A stretch of DNA of 64,000 nt from Chloroflexota bacterium (GCA_016208315.1 JACQYF010000102.1:42435-106434); one strand, 5' to 3'. Shown: positions 16,746 to 25,222, counted from the first letter of the stretch. Numbers and translations are program-made. The notes: generated from the sequence alone by a model not told the origin.

Positions 16746-17815
16746 TCGGCCATTTCCACGAACGCGAGGCCGCCGGCGGGCACGCTCACGCGCTGGGCGA
16801 ACTGTTTACCCGGCACGCGCACGATATATTCGCCGGCCGGCAGGTCGCTCATCGTCCAATTCTCGCCGAATTCGTCGTCGGCATTCACGCCGGCTCGATC
16901 CTCCCGCCTATAGGTTTCCGTCTCGCGATAGAATTTGCTCGGCTCTTCGGCGCGATAAATGTCCACGATCGCGCCCTCAATGGGCTTGCCGGCGGAATCC
17001 GTGTAGCGCCCGGCCAGCACCCCGCGCCCCGGCAGCGGCGCGATCCACAACATCGGGTTGCGCGTGCTGGCGTAATTGTTCGCGCCGCTCCGCATTTCGA
17101 ACTGGATGTGCGGCCCGATCGCGATGCCCGTCATGCCCACCGCGCCGATGCGGTCGCCGCGTTTGACGCGCTGGCCTGGCTGGACGTCAATTCGGCTCAT
17201 GTGCCCGTACAGCGCGTACAGCGTTTGGTTTCGATAACCTTGCTCTAGCCGAATGACGACGACCAGTCCGTAGAAATTCAGCGAGCGGCCGCAGATCGTT
17301 TGCCCTTGCGCGCCGCAAAGCGGTTGGCGGTCGTCGCCCGCGCTGACAATTACGCCATCGCCCACCGCAAAGACGGGCACGCCAATCGGGTTGCGATCAA
17401 AGTCCACGCCGTGATGCACCTCGTATTGACCCAGTTCGGTCGTGCCGTAGAGATAGACCCAAGCCGGCTCGGGCGCGGGCGCATCGAGCGCCAACGGTCG
17501 CCCGAACAAGAAATGCGGCGTGATGGCCCGCGGCGTGGTGGTCGCTTTGGGACGCGGCGTGAGCGTTGGCGTCGGCGTCCGAGTGGCGGTTGGCGTGAGC
17601 GTCGGCGTTGGCGAAAGCGTTTGGGTCGGTAACGGTGTTGGCGTCGGAGTAGACGTTGGAGTGGGCGCGAGGACGAAGGCCGCGACGCGCAGCGTAGACC
17701 ACGTGGTCACGATGCCGAGTCCAAGACAGACGCCGAGCGCGAGACCAATGACGACGGCGCCGGCGATACTCCCGAAATAGCGACCACGCGTCGATTTGGA
17801 TCCGAGATTGGCCAC
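16742..17815 (-). CDS. Membrane-anchored M23-like protein with altered metal site
   Basis: A protein of about 357 residues if it starts at GTG 17815, which has AAGGT upstream; an in-frame start up to 17899 is possible but would lie in a repeat. It has one membrane helix, a Pro/Thr linker of TPTPT-type repeats, an M23 (lysostaphin-type) domain and a C-terminal carboxypeptidase-regulatory-like beta domain. The M23 motifs are HHGVDFD and LYGHMS, but the usual HLH is HIQ (GPHIQFEM), so one zinc ligand is changed to Gln and peptidase activity is doubtful. It may instead bind or position cell-wall or envelope partners. It overlaps the FTR1-FtrD gene by ATGA. Confidence 0.82.
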   Translation of the reverse strand: MANLGSKSTRGRYFGSIAGAVVIGLALGVCLGLGIVTTWSTLRVAAFVLAPTPTSTPTPTPLPTQTLSPTPTLTPTATRTPTPTLTPRPKATTTPRAITPHFLFGRPLALDAPAPEPAWVYLYGTTELGQYEVHHGVDFDRNPIGVPVFAVGDGVIVSAGDDRQPLCGAQGQTICGRSLNFYGLVVVIRLEQGYRNQTLYALYGHMSRIDVQPGQRVKRGDRIGAVGMTGIAIGPHIQFEMRSGANNYASTRNPMLWIAPLPGRGVLAGRYTDSAGKPIEGAIVDIYRAEEPSKFYRETETYRREDRAGVNADDEFGENWTMSDLPAGEYIVRVPGKQFAQRVSVPAGGLAFVEMAE

Positions 17816-17858
17816 GAGTACCTTACAACCTAAATATTGGCGCAAACAACAAAAATTA

Positions 17859-17937
17859 TTTGGACGCGGATTCACGCGGATTTTCGCGGATAAGGGCAAT
17901 AATATCTGCGTTCATCCGCGTGTATCCGCGTCCAAAA
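17859..17937. repeat. GGACGCGGATT-type palindromic element, copy 1
   Basis: Ends TTTGGACGCGGA and TCCGCGTCCAAA are complementary, with CGCGGA blocks repeated inside each arm. Related copies are at 42564-42661 (between genes) and 53555-53634 (inside a gene). Confidence 0.8.
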
Positions 17938-18142
17938 TTCTCCTGTTGGGTTCGACTTGTCCGAGTCAGGTTAGCACGAATCCGGCCCGGAGACCACCGC
18001 CAAACGGCGGGTTTTCGACCGCGCCATTTTGCCTATTGGCCAATCCTCCGCTCTTGCTTGCGGCAATTTTCTGCCGTTGAGCAAGTGCGTCAAGATTTTG
18101 CGAGCGCAGGCCAACGCCGAATATCTTCGGCGTCGGGAAATG

Positions 18143-18177
18143 CGAACACGGCGAGAGCATGTCTCTCGCCGTGTTCG
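18143..18177. terminator. Strong hairpin downstream of the Gly/Met-rich gene
   Basis: A perfect 15-bp stem (CGAACACGGCGAGAG and its complement) with a 5-base loop, 28 bases past the stop codon of the minus-strand gene. There is no T-run, so intrinsic termination is unproven. Confidence 0.5.
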
Positions 18178-18204
18178 TAATCAGGTTGCGACCGGGAATC
18201 GAGT

Positions 18205-18792
18205 CTACCGCCGACCGCCGCCCATCATGCCACCAAAACCGTTCGGCGTATTGAACTGGCCGCCCATCATCCCGCCGAAACCGTTCGAGCCGTTGGATCC
18301 GCCCATCATGCCGCCGAAGCCGTTCGAGCCGCCCATCATGCCATAGCCCGTGCCGTTCGTGGCTAAGCCGAGGCGCGTGTCCGTCATCGTGCCGAGTTGG
18401 GTCTCGCGGATGTCTTTGGCGATCCAATCGCGCATCCACTGGGTCATCTGCGTGGCATCGTTCTGGTTGCCAAAGCTCTGTCCCATCCAGCCGTGCATCG
18501 CCGTTACGGTCTGCACGAGCGCAGCCGTCAGCTTGGCTTCGTTGACGCCTTTCGCCTTGGCGATGTCGAGCAGACTCTTGCCCGCTTTGCGCTGCGCGAG
18601 CAAATCTTGCTCGGTCAAACCGAGCAGCTTGAGCAGGGCCGTGTTGTCGTGCATCGCGGCATAACCCGGAAATCCGTTCGGGCCTTGCGCGTACGCGCTG
18701 TTCACGAACATTCCACCCGCCACAAACACGACGAGCGCCAATGCGATTCCCGTTCCGATCAGTAGCTTTTTCACTAAAGTGACCTTGGTCAT
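18205..18792 (-). CDS. Secreted protein with Gly/Met-rich C-terminal repeats
   Basis: A 195-residue protein of unknown function. Residues 1-35 form a signal peptide (hydrophobic core, then NSAYAQG). The middle contains a helical region with LLGLTEQDLLAQRKAGKSLL and a following IAKAKGVNEAKLTAALV, resembling short sporulation/secreted DUF-type helices. The last 55 residues repeat NGFGGMMGG three times with related units. Met-rich sequences of this kind can bind soft metals such as copper, but this is inference. A good ribosome site (GGAGAAGGAAAG region) precedes ATG 18792. The gene stands alone, facing away from the ECF sigma gene. Confidence 0.75.
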   Translation of the reverse strand: MTKVTLVKKLLIGTGIALALVVFVAGGMFVNSAYAQGPNGFPGYAAMHDNTALLKLLGLTEQDLLAQRKAGKSLLDIAKAKGVNEAKLTAALVQTVTAMHGWMGQSFGNQNDATQMTQWMRDWIAKDIRETQLGTMTDTRLGLATNGTGYGMMGGSNGFGGMMGGSNGSNGFGGMMGGQFNTPNGFGGMMGGGRR

Positions 18793-18978
18793 CTTTCCTT
18801 CTCCTTTTGGTTTGTCGTTCGATTTTCTGATGCCAGTTTAACCGAAAGGTGTGAAGAACTAGTGAAGAAGCGATGCACGTTTGGTGAACACGCTGCAAAT
18901 AGGCCAAATGGCGCGGTGCGCGTAGGCAATTCGGCGGGGATAGAAACTGGCCCGCTGTCGCCCTTTGCTTCGATTCTG

Positions 18979-19007
18979 TTGACAAACCACCTTGAGAATC
19001 GTAGAAT
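18979..19007 (+). promoter_or_regulatory. Consensus sigma-70-like promoter of the ECF operon
   Basis: TTGACA (18979-18984), a 17-bp spacer and TAGAAT (19002-19007). Transcription would begin near 19014, giving a leader of about 29 bases before ATG 19043. A housekeeping-type promoter rather than an ECF-type one suggests constitutive basal expression. Confidence 0.75.
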
Positions 19008-19042
19008 ACTTTGCATGGAAAACCCAAGAGTCGTACCGGGCG

Positions 19043-19606
19043 ATGACCGAACCTACCGATGAGGAAATCGCGATCCGCGTTCAACAAGGCGACGATCAAT
19101 CGTTCGGAATTCTGATGCGACGCTACGAGCAGAAATTAACCCGCTTTGGCGCAAGATTTCTTTCCTCACATGAAGATGTCAAAGATGTGCTGCAGGAAAT
19201 CTTCGTCAAGGCATTCGTCAATATTGCAAGTTTTGATGCGAACCAGAAATTTTCCTCGTGGATCTATCGTATCGCGCACAATCAATTTGTTGACCAGCTC
19301 AAGAAAAAGAGCAGGGAGAGAGTTTCCTTTTTCGATCTGGACGTGTTTTTCCCGCACCTCGTCGCCGCGGAGACGGCCGACAGTGAAACGGACCGAGAAG
19401 ACCTGAGGCGCATGATTGACCAATGCCTGGATAAGCTGAAGGCAAAATATCGAGAGCCGCTCATCCTGTTTTACTTTGAAGATTTGGACTATAAAGAGAT
19501 CGCGGAGGTTCTGCAGATCCCGGTCTCGACGGTTGGCGTCCGCTTGCAACGTGGCAAGAACATGATGAAGAAATTGATACGGCAACGTGACGAACCATAT
19601 GGATGA
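19043..19606 (+). CDS. ECF-type RNA polymerase sigma factor
   Basis: A 187-residue sigma factor. Region 2 (about 25-90) has the helices around SSHEDVKDVLQEIFVKAF and FSSWIYRIAHNQFVD; region 4 (about 125-185) has LKAKYREPLILFYFEDLDY and the helix-turn-helix IAEVLQIPVSTVGVRLQRG. ATG 19043 is chosen because it fits the promoter and gives a normal N terminus. The gene overlaps the next one by eight bases, which encodes a membrane protein that may be its anti-sigma factor. Codon third positions are less GC-rich than in most of the window. Confidence 0.92.
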   Translation: MTEPTDEEIAIRVQQGDDQSFGILMRRYEQKLTRFGARFLSSHEDVKDVLQEIFVKAFVNIASFDANQKFSSWIYRIAHNQFVDQLKKKSRERVSFFDLDVFFPHLVAAETADSETDREDLRRMIDQCLDKLKAKYREPLILFYFEDLDYKEIAEVLQIPVSTVGVRLQRGKNMMKKLIRQRDEPYG

Positions 19607-20309
19607 AGAACTCGAAGGAATTACAGCCACGGACAAGGTTTTGGAGGCAATCAAGGAGGGACGCATCAAAAAGCGTCCCAAGTGGCACTTTGCCCTTCAA
19701 GCCATTCTGACGCTGTCCGCGGGCGGCATACTTCTCATCGTGCTGCTATTTGTGGCCAGCTTTATTTTCTTTGTGCTCTTGCGCACCGGAGTTTTGCTAC
19801 CACCCGACTGGGGACATATTGGGTTCGTTATGCTCGTCGTCGCGCTGCCGCAACATCTCGTGCTGCTTGTGCTGCTGTTGATCGTCTTTATCATCGCGCT
19901 GCAAATTCTTGTGAGACGATATTCCTTTTCCTATCGCCGGCCTCTGCTGTATACTCTTGTTGGCATCGTGCTGATCGTGCTAGTCGGTGGATATGCCATC
20001 GCGACAACGCCCCTGCACCGATCCCTCTTACAGGACGCGGCGGGAGTAAATTTGCCTGTGATCGGAGCGTTCTACCACGAATTCCAAGCGCAGAAAATCC
20101 TTGACATCCATGCAGGGACTATAACTGAAATCACAGAAACTGGTTTTAAACTGGCAAGTATGGACGAAGGAACACTAACCGTGCTCGTGACCGGCGATAC
20201 GCTCCATTGGGATGGTTTGGATTATGCCGTCGGGAATCGGGTTGTGGTAATCGGAGAAAGAAACAATGCAACGGTCAAGGCGCTCGGGATACACCTCGCG
20301 GGGAAATAG
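19599..20309 (+). CDS. Membrane protein, probable anti-sigma partner
   Basis: A 236-residue protein overlapping the sigma gene (start ATG 19599; GTG 19587 also possible). A cytoplasmic N-terminal segment of about 35 charged residues is followed by three hydrophobic helices (about 38-65, 80-105 and 115-135) and a C-terminal extracytoplasmic domain rich in beta-strands (TITEITETGFKLASMDEGTL). No zinc-type HxxxCxxC anti-sigma motif is visible. The tight overlap with an ECF sigma gene and the cytoplasm-membrane-outside layout suggest a membrane sensor that restrains the sigma factor, but homology is not recognised. Confidence 0.65.
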   Translation: MDEELEGITATDKVLEAIKEGRIKKRPKWHFALQAILTLSAGGILLIVLLFVASFIFFVLLRTGVLLPPDWGHIGFVMLVVALPQHLVLLVLLLIVFIIALQILVRRYSFSYRRPLLYTLVGIVLIVLVGGYAIATTPLHRSLLQDAAGVNLPVIGAFYHEFQAQKILDIHAGTITEITETGFKLASMDEGTLTVLVTGDTLHWDGLDYAVGNRVVVIGERNNATVKALGIHLAGK

Positions 20310-20314
20310 TAGGT

Positions 20315-20410
20315 GTTCGTAGTCAGGCACGCAGCGCAGCGGAGTGCCGTTGCTCGCTGCCAAGCGCCACTCCGCACGCTTCGCAGTACGCTACGTGGCT
20401 TACTACGAAC
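20315..20410. repeat. GTTCGTAGT-type palindromic element, copy 4
   Basis: A 96-bp element bounded by GTTCGTAGT and TTACTACGAAC, with inner GCGGAGTGCCG and GCCACTCCGC. It lies directly after the sigma-factor partner gene and before a rho-independent terminator. Confidence 0.8.
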
Positions 20411-20425
20411 TTGAACGGGCCAACA

Positions 20426-20457
20426 AAAAGGGGCTGATATAGCCCCTTTTTTGTTTT
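20426..20457 (+). terminator. Rho-independent terminator
   Basis: A 10-bp stem (AAAAGGGGCT with its complement), a 5-base GATAT loop and a T-rich tail (TTGTTTTT). It closes the sigma operon and separates it from the ABC cassette downstream. Confidence 0.88.
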
Positions 20458-20536
20458 TCTTGGAGATGTAATAAAGGGCGTTCAGGTGTCGTATTAACTA
20501 TGTAACCCTACCTTACGAATGGAGCGCACACAAGTG

Positions 20537-21244
20537 ATGATGAAAGACAATTCGAAGGATGCGCCTGCCGTCCAGTTGCAGCAGGTTTCCAAGGTCTACG
20601 AGTCTCCGTCGGGGCCCTTCACCGCTCTTCAAGACGTCAACCTGAGTGTCGGGAGAGGGGAGTTTGTCGCCGTGGTCGGCAAGTCCGGCAGCGGCAAGAC
20701 CACCTTGCTCAACGTCCTGGCGGGTATAGACCGGCCATCGAGCGGAACCATCTCGGTGACCGGGACGTCCGTGCATTCACTTTCCGAGTCGCAACTTGCC
20801 GAATGGCGTGGGCGGACGATTGGTCTCGTGTTTCAGTTCTTCCAGTTGCTCCCGACTTTGACGGTCGCCGAGAACGTGATCCTGCCGATGGAGTTTGTGA
20901 AGGTCTTTCCGGCGGCTGAACACCGATCAAGAGCCATGGATCTCTTGGAGCGCGTGGGTATTCGGAATCAAGCCGACAAGCTGCCTTCCGCGCTGTCGGG
21001 TGGCGAGCAACAGCGCGCCGCGATTGCCCGTGCGCTGGCAAACGATCCGCCAATTTTGCTGGCGGACGAGCCGACCGGAAATCTCGACGAGGCGACGCGA
21101 ACCTCGGTTTTGGAACTGTTCGACCAACTGAATGCTGACGGGCGCACGATCATCGTGGTGACTCACGAACGAGATTTGAATCGTTACGCGGACCGGCAGG
21201 TGACACTGGTAGACGGCCGCGTCGCCGGCGATACTCGAAAGTGA
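20537..21244 (+). CDS. ABC transporter ATPase (MacB/LolD-like)
   Basis: A 235-residue ATPase if it starts at ATG 20537; ATG 20519 and 20540 are alternatives, and GGAG at 20520 favours the later ones. Walker A GKSGSGKTT, Q-loop, signature LSGGEQQR, Walker B LLADEPTGNLDE and the switch His in VTHERD are all present. Seven bases later begins an 817-residue permease. Together they form a two-gene exporter of the macrolide/lipoprotein type. Composition is less GC-rich than the flanking Calvin and sugar clusters. Confidence 0.92.
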   Translation: MMKDNSKDAPAVQLQQVSKVYESPSGPFTALQDVNLSVGRGEFVAVVGKSGSGKTTLLNVLAGIDRPSSGTISVTGTSVHSLSESQLAEWRGRTIGLVFQFFQLLPTLTVAENVILPMEFVKVFPAAEHRSRAMDLLERVGIRNQADKLPSALSGGEQQRAAIARALANDPPILLADEPTGNLDEATRTSVLELFDQLNADGRTIIVVTHERDLNRYADRQVTLVDGRVAGDTRK

Positions 21245-21251
21245 TGCCGTT

Positions 21252-23705
21252 ATGACACGATTACTATTTGTCAAACTATTCCGCGATATTCAAACAACTT
21301 GGGAGCGGATGGTTATGATGGTTATAGCCATTAGCTTCAGCTTGATCGTCTTTAGTGGTATGCTGTACGCCCGTACCCTGGTGCTATCCAATACAGCCAG
21401 TGGATACATCAGTACGAATCCTGCCTCCGCTCGGATTACCCTGGAACCGGGAGTCATGCCCGATAGGACCGATGAGTTCACTGCCACAGCCAAAGCCGAA
21501 CCCGGGGTGATTGACGCCACCCTGCGTCAGGTAACGAATGTCAAGCTCCAAAAAGAGAGTGGCGGTTTGAAATCGCTTCAGCTCTTCGTAGCGGCGGCCG
21601 CCGATCCGATGCGAATTGCCACGTTCAAGATTGAAGAAGGCGCCGGTTGGCCGCCCCCGCCGGATGGTATTCTGATCGAGCGGTCAACGCTTGAATCACT
21701 GAAGCTGAAGGTGGGCGATAAGGTGGACGTTATCGCTTTCGATGGCAGGCCAGTCCAGCTTACCGTCACAGGTTCCGTACATGACCAGAGTCTGGCGCTG
21801 GCCGGTCAAACAGCAGGAGTTGGTTATATTCAGGCGGGCACGTTGCCGCTACTTGGCAGACCACCCGCGCTGAACCAGTTGGTCATCACTGTCGCTGACA
21901 GGCCTGGGCTGGAAGCGCCGAGTCGTGATCGAGATACGATTGTGCGCGCCGCGCTCATGCTCGTTGACCGTCTCAAAGCGATGCCCGGCATAGCCATTAA
22001 GCAGGTCGCCGTCCCAACACCATACGAGCACCCTCATCAGGCGATATCGTACACGGTACTCAGCGCTTTATCCGCATTCGGCCTTTTGTCGCTCATCCTG
22101 AGTTCCATCCTGATCGCCACCCTGTTTAATGGACTGCTGACACAGCAAATACCGCAGATTGGTATGATGAAAGCCATTGGCGCCCGTTGCAGCCGGATTT
22201 TGCAGTTGTACATGAGCATGGTACTCATGGTGTCTGGCTTAGCCACAGTTCTATCCTTTGTACCGGGACTGGTCTTGGGTCGTACCCTCGCCGAGATGGT
22301 CCTCAGCAGCGCCCTAAATATAGATGTTGCCAGCTTGAGTATTCCATGGTCGGTATTAGGCACAGTCCTATTTGCCGGGCTATTCGTACCGCTGCTCATT
22401 GCGCTGCTGCCACTACTGCGCGCCAGCCACCGAACCGTCCGCGAGGCGTTGGACGAGCGTGGAGTCGCAGAACGGCAGGGTCGTATCACCACCGGATTGT
22501 TCAGTTGGTTAGGTCGGCTGCGCGGCGTAGATCGCAAACTCATGGTGGCGTTTCGCAATTTATTTCGCCGCCAGGCACGATTGTTCTTGTCCGTTGGATT
22601 ATTGGCGACCGGCGGAGCGATTTTCGTCAGTGGATTTAACGTTATGGCCGGCTTCCAAGCCATTCCAAATACGATTTACAGCGAGCAACGCTGGGACATT
22701 GAAATACGGCTTGACGAACCAGAATCCTCCAGCGCGCTCACAGCCATAGTCGAAAAGGTTTCCGGTGTCCGCCGCGTCGAAACCTGGAATATTATCACGA
22801 CGAGTATCCAGAACGTGGGGGAGATTGACGTGACACGCACCTATCCGGATCAAGGACACGGGTCACTGGGTCTCAGCGCCATTCCGCCATCGTCTTCGAT
22901 GATCATTCCCCCGCAGATCGCTCAAGGCCGATGGCTCAATCCAGATGACACGGACACCGTTATACTGCCTCCATCCATTCGCCAAACCATACCGGATGTG
23001 AAGGTCGGCGATAGCGTTCAGCTTTCGGTCGAGGATCGCCCAACGACTTGGCGTGTCATCGGGATAGCAAGCGGGTTGGGCGGAAGTTGCCCTTGTGTTA
23101 CGCAGAAGGGCTTTGAAGGCGCGAGCGGCCGACAAGATCAGGCGAATGTCGTCCGGATCATTACCGATCAACATGATAAGGACGCGCGAGTTTCCATCGG
23201 GCAAGCAGCCGCCCAGGCGCTCACAAAAGCCGGCATAAAACCTCAGGCGCCGCGCTCGATTGATGGAATGGTCGCGTCAGCCGAAGGACATTCAGTCATA
23301 TTGGTAGGAGTGATTTTGCTCATTGCATCTACTATCGGTATCGTCGGCTTGATCGGTCTTGGCTCGACCATGAGCACTAACGTCATCGAACGTACCCGCG
23401 AGTTCGGCGTGATGAAAGCCATCGGCGCGTCTGGCTCTACAATCCAGCGCCTGGTGATATTCGAGGGTATTTTTTTAGCCGCGGTAAGCTGTGTGGTTGC
23501 AGCCATTCCTGCCATTGCCCTCACCTGGGCTATGGGTGCAGTCCTTGGCAATCTATTCCTCAGCACACCCATACCACTCGAGGTGTCGGCGCAGGGAATT
23601 GTCATTTGGCTCGTCGTGGTCGTCTTTGGCGCGGCGCTGGCTACCCTCGTGCCGGCAGTCCAAGCATCCCGGCTGACCGTTCGCGAAGCGCTCGCTTACC
23701 TATGA
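21252..23705 (+). CDS. Large FtsX-type ABC permease with two FtsX modules
   Basis: An 817-residue permease with two repeats of the FtsX plan: a first helix at about 18-40, an extracytoplasmic domain, three helices with IGMMKAIGARCSRIL, then a second helix near 445-465, another extracytoplasmic domain and three closing helices with TREFGVMKAIGASGSTI. The protein ends in the family-typical TVREALAYL. A duplicated permease can act as both halves of the membrane unit, explaining why only one permease gene is present. The substrate is unknown; lipoprotein, lipid or peptide export is usual for the family. Confidence 0.9.
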   Translation: MTRLLFVKLFRDIQTTWERMVMMVIAISFSLIVFSGMLYARTLVLSNTASGYISTNPASARITLEPGVMPDRTDEFTATAKAEPGVIDATLRQVTNVKLQKESGGLKSLQLFVAAAADPMRIATFKIEEGAGWPPPPDGILIERSTLESLKLKVGDKVDVIAFDGRPVQLTVTGSVHDQSLALAGQTAGVGYIQAGTLPLLGRPPALNQLVITVADRPGLEAPSRDRDTIVRAALMLVDRLKAMPGIAIKQVAVPTPYEHPHQAISYTVLSALSAFGLLSLILSSILIATLFNGLLTQQIPQIGMMKAIGARCSRILQLYMSMVLMVSGLATVLSFVPGLVLGRTLAEMVLSSALNIDVASLSIPWSVLGTVLFAGLFVPLLIALLPLLRASHRTVREALDERGVAERQGRITTGLFSWLGRLRGVDRKLMVAFRNLFRRQARLFLSVGLLATGGAIFVSGFNVMAGFQAIPNTIYSEQRWDIEIRLDEPESSSALTAIVEKVSGVRRVETWNIITTSIQNVGEIDVTRTYPDQGHGSLGLSAIPPSSSMIIPPQIAQGRWLNPDDTDTVILPPSIRQTIPDVKVGDSVQLSVEDRPTTWRVIGIASGLGGSCPCVTQKGFEGASGRQDQANVVRIITDQHDKDARVSIGQAAAQALTKAGIKPQAPRSIDGMVASAEGHSVILVGVILLIASTIGIVGLIGLGSTMSTNVIERTREFGVMKAIGASGSTIQRLVIFEGIFLAAVSCVVAAIPAIALTWAMGAVLGNLFLSTPIPLEVSAQGIVIWLVVVVFGAALATLVPAVQASRLTVREALAYL

Positions 23706-23718
23706 GGAGAAACAAGCA

Positions 23719-23847
23719 ATGCGTAACAAAAAAGTGGCAGTGCTGGTGGTCGCGGTCTTGGTCATCGCGCTCGTGGCGGTCTGTACCGTCGGGGCCTCGG
23801 CCCTAATGAGCGCGATACGAACCATACACGTTCCGCCGCCGCACTGA
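23719..23847 (+). CDS. 42-residue single-pass membrane microprotein
   Basis: A short ORF with a clear ribosome site (GAGGAG, ten bases before ATG). The product starts MRNKKVAVLVV, continues as one hydrophobic helix of about 20 residues and ends with a short polar tail IRTIHVPPPH. It begins 13 bases after the large permease and ends 19 bases before the methyltransferase, so it is inside the operon. It could be a small accessory subunit of the exporter or a small exported peptide; no homology is recognised. Confidence 0.6.
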   Translation: MRNKKVAVLVVAVLVIALVAVCTVGASALMSAIRTIHVPPPH

Positions 23848-23866
23848 GAAGAAAAGGATGATAACC

Positions 23867-24547
23867 ATGCATACGATGCATCGTGATCCCCAAGCTAAAC
23901 GCGGCCCGGAGACTACCGGCGCCGTCATTCACTGGACCCCCCAACACGACATTTTCGTCCGACTGATGGGGCTGGGAGTAGACGGCTCGAACAGTCGCAT
24001 GGTCGTCGAAATGGCGAAGATCAAACCGGGCGACAAGGTCCTCGACGTGGGTTGCGGCACCGGCGACCTTACCCTGACCGCTAAGAAATATGCCGGGGCA
24101 TCCGGTTCAGCGCACGGCATAGATGCCTCCCCGGAAGGAATCGCCATCGCGCGGAAAAAGGCAGAGCGCAGCGGTGATGGGGCTGTTTTCGACGTTGGGT
24201 TGATCGAAAAGCTCGCTTACCCGGATGCGACCTTCGACGTCGTCATCAGCCGCTTGGTGATCCACCATCTGCCGGACGAGCTGAAACGCCAGGGGTTTAA
24301 GGAAATATACCGCGTGCTCAAGCCCGGTGGACTTTTCTTTCTGGTTGATTTCAAACCGCCCTCCAATCCCGTGCTAGCGCATGTATTCTTTGCCCTGTCC
24401 CACCATCGGATGACGCATTCCAACGTGTGGGGTCTGGCTCCGATGCTGACGGAAACGGGCTTTGTCGCCGTTGCCTCCGGGCCGACACGTTCTGCGCTCT
24501 TGGCCTTCGTCAGCGGCAAGAAACCAACGGCACTTGTGCTGACGTAA
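23867..24547 (+). CDS. Class I SAM-dependent methyltransferase
   Basis: A 226-residue methyltransferase of the UbiE/Methyltransf_11 type. Motif I is VLDVGCGTGDLT, followed by GIDASPEGI, the motif-II-like FDVVISRLVIHHL and the post-motif YRVLKPGGLFFLVDF. ATG 23867 is preferred over 23858 because AAAGGATG is correctly spaced. It is the last gene of the ABC-permease-microprotein cassette and is followed by a hairpin. The substrate is unknown; its place suggests it modifies whatever the exporter handles or a lipid in the membrane. Confidence 0.88.
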   Translation: MHTMHRDPQAKRGPETTGAVIHWTPQHDIFVRLMGLGVDGSNSRMVVEMAKIKPGDKVLDVGCGTGDLTLTAKKYAGASGSAHGIDASPEGIAIARKKAERSGDGAVFDVGLIEKLAYPDATFDVVISRLVIHHLPDELKRQGFKEIYRVLKPGGLFFLVDFKPPSNPVLAHVFFALSHHRMTHSNVWGLAPMLTETGFVAVASGPTRSALLAFVSGKKPTALVLT

Positions 24548-24551
24548 CGAA

Positions 24552-24591
24552 GGAGCCGCCAGACCACTCGGATGAGTGGCCTGGCGGCTCC
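24552..24591 (+). terminator. Long hairpin after the methyltransferase
   Basis: A stem of about 18 bp with one mismatch (GGAGCCGCCAG, CCACTC) and a GGAT loop starts four bases past the stop codon. No T-run follows, but the position is that of an operon terminator. Confidence 0.65.
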
Positions 24592-24644
24592 GGTATGTGG
24601 CAAGCAGCCGGTAGTGACTGATCGGTTGTTCGGTTTTCAGACAG

Positions 24645-25070
24645 CTATGGATTGACAACCACTAGTTTTCCGACCATCCCGGCTTCCTTGTGCCCCGCTA
24701 CCGTACACACGAATTCGTACGTGCCCGGCGAGGTCGGCGTAAACTCCAACTCGCCGGTCTTGCCATTCATCGCGGCAACGTGGACCGCCGGCTCCTCAGC
24801 CATATTCGACATGCCGTGCGCGTCGCCCGATTCTTGCTTGCCCGCGACCGCCAGCTTCATGACACTCCAGTCGTGCTCGATCGAGCCTTTGTTGCGCAAG
24901 ATCACTTTGACCGGTCGGCCGGTTGTGATCTGAACCGTCGCAGGTTCAAACTTGAACTCGTTGGCATCCAGGGTAACCACCTGCGAAGCATTGCTCGCCG
25001 GCGCGGGGGCGGAGCAGGCCGCGAGAGCCAACGCGAGCGCGGCGAAGAGGAAGACGATAAAGTGGCGCAT
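24645..25070 (-). CDS. Cupredoxin-like lipoprotein
   Basis: A 141-residue blue-copper-type protein. A lipoprotein signal ends in LALAACS (lipid-anchored Cys near residue 19). The plastocyanin-like domain follows, with ligands His in SIEHDW and Cys, His and Met in CTVAGHKEAGM, so a type 1 copper site is complete. It could carry electrons at the outer face of the membrane or handle copper. ATG 25070 follows AAGGAG at the right distance. It stands alone, downstream of the peptide-type ABC operon and converging with the methyltransferase cassette. Confidence 0.88.
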   Translation of the reverse strand: MRHFIVFLFAALALALAACSAPAPASNASQVVTLDANEFKFEPATVQITTGRPVKVILRNKGSIEHDWSVMKLAVAGKQESGDAHGMSNMAEEPAVHVAAMNGKTGELEFTPTSPGTYEFVCTVAGHKEAGMVGKLVVVNP

Positions 25071-25222
25071 AGGTATGTTTCTCCTTTTGGGTTGCATAGA
25101 TTTTGGCTAACACCGGTGGTTAGTATGCCACAACTAGGAGTCTTTCGCTATGGGGTGCTTCCCTCGAAAGCCCGACTTTCCCCCCCACCTCGCACCGCGC
25201 CATTTGGCCTATTCCTTGGGGA

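Larger units (their letters stand above)
17816..18204. other. 389-bp intergenic region with palindromes
   Basis: No gene is supported. It holds a GGACGCGGATT-type element (17859-17937), a CGCGCCATTTTGCCTATT block (near 18016) related to sequences at 18893-18917 and 25193-25217, a small CGCCGAA hairpin near 18113, and a 15-bp-stem hairpin (18143-18177). Confidence 0.6.
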
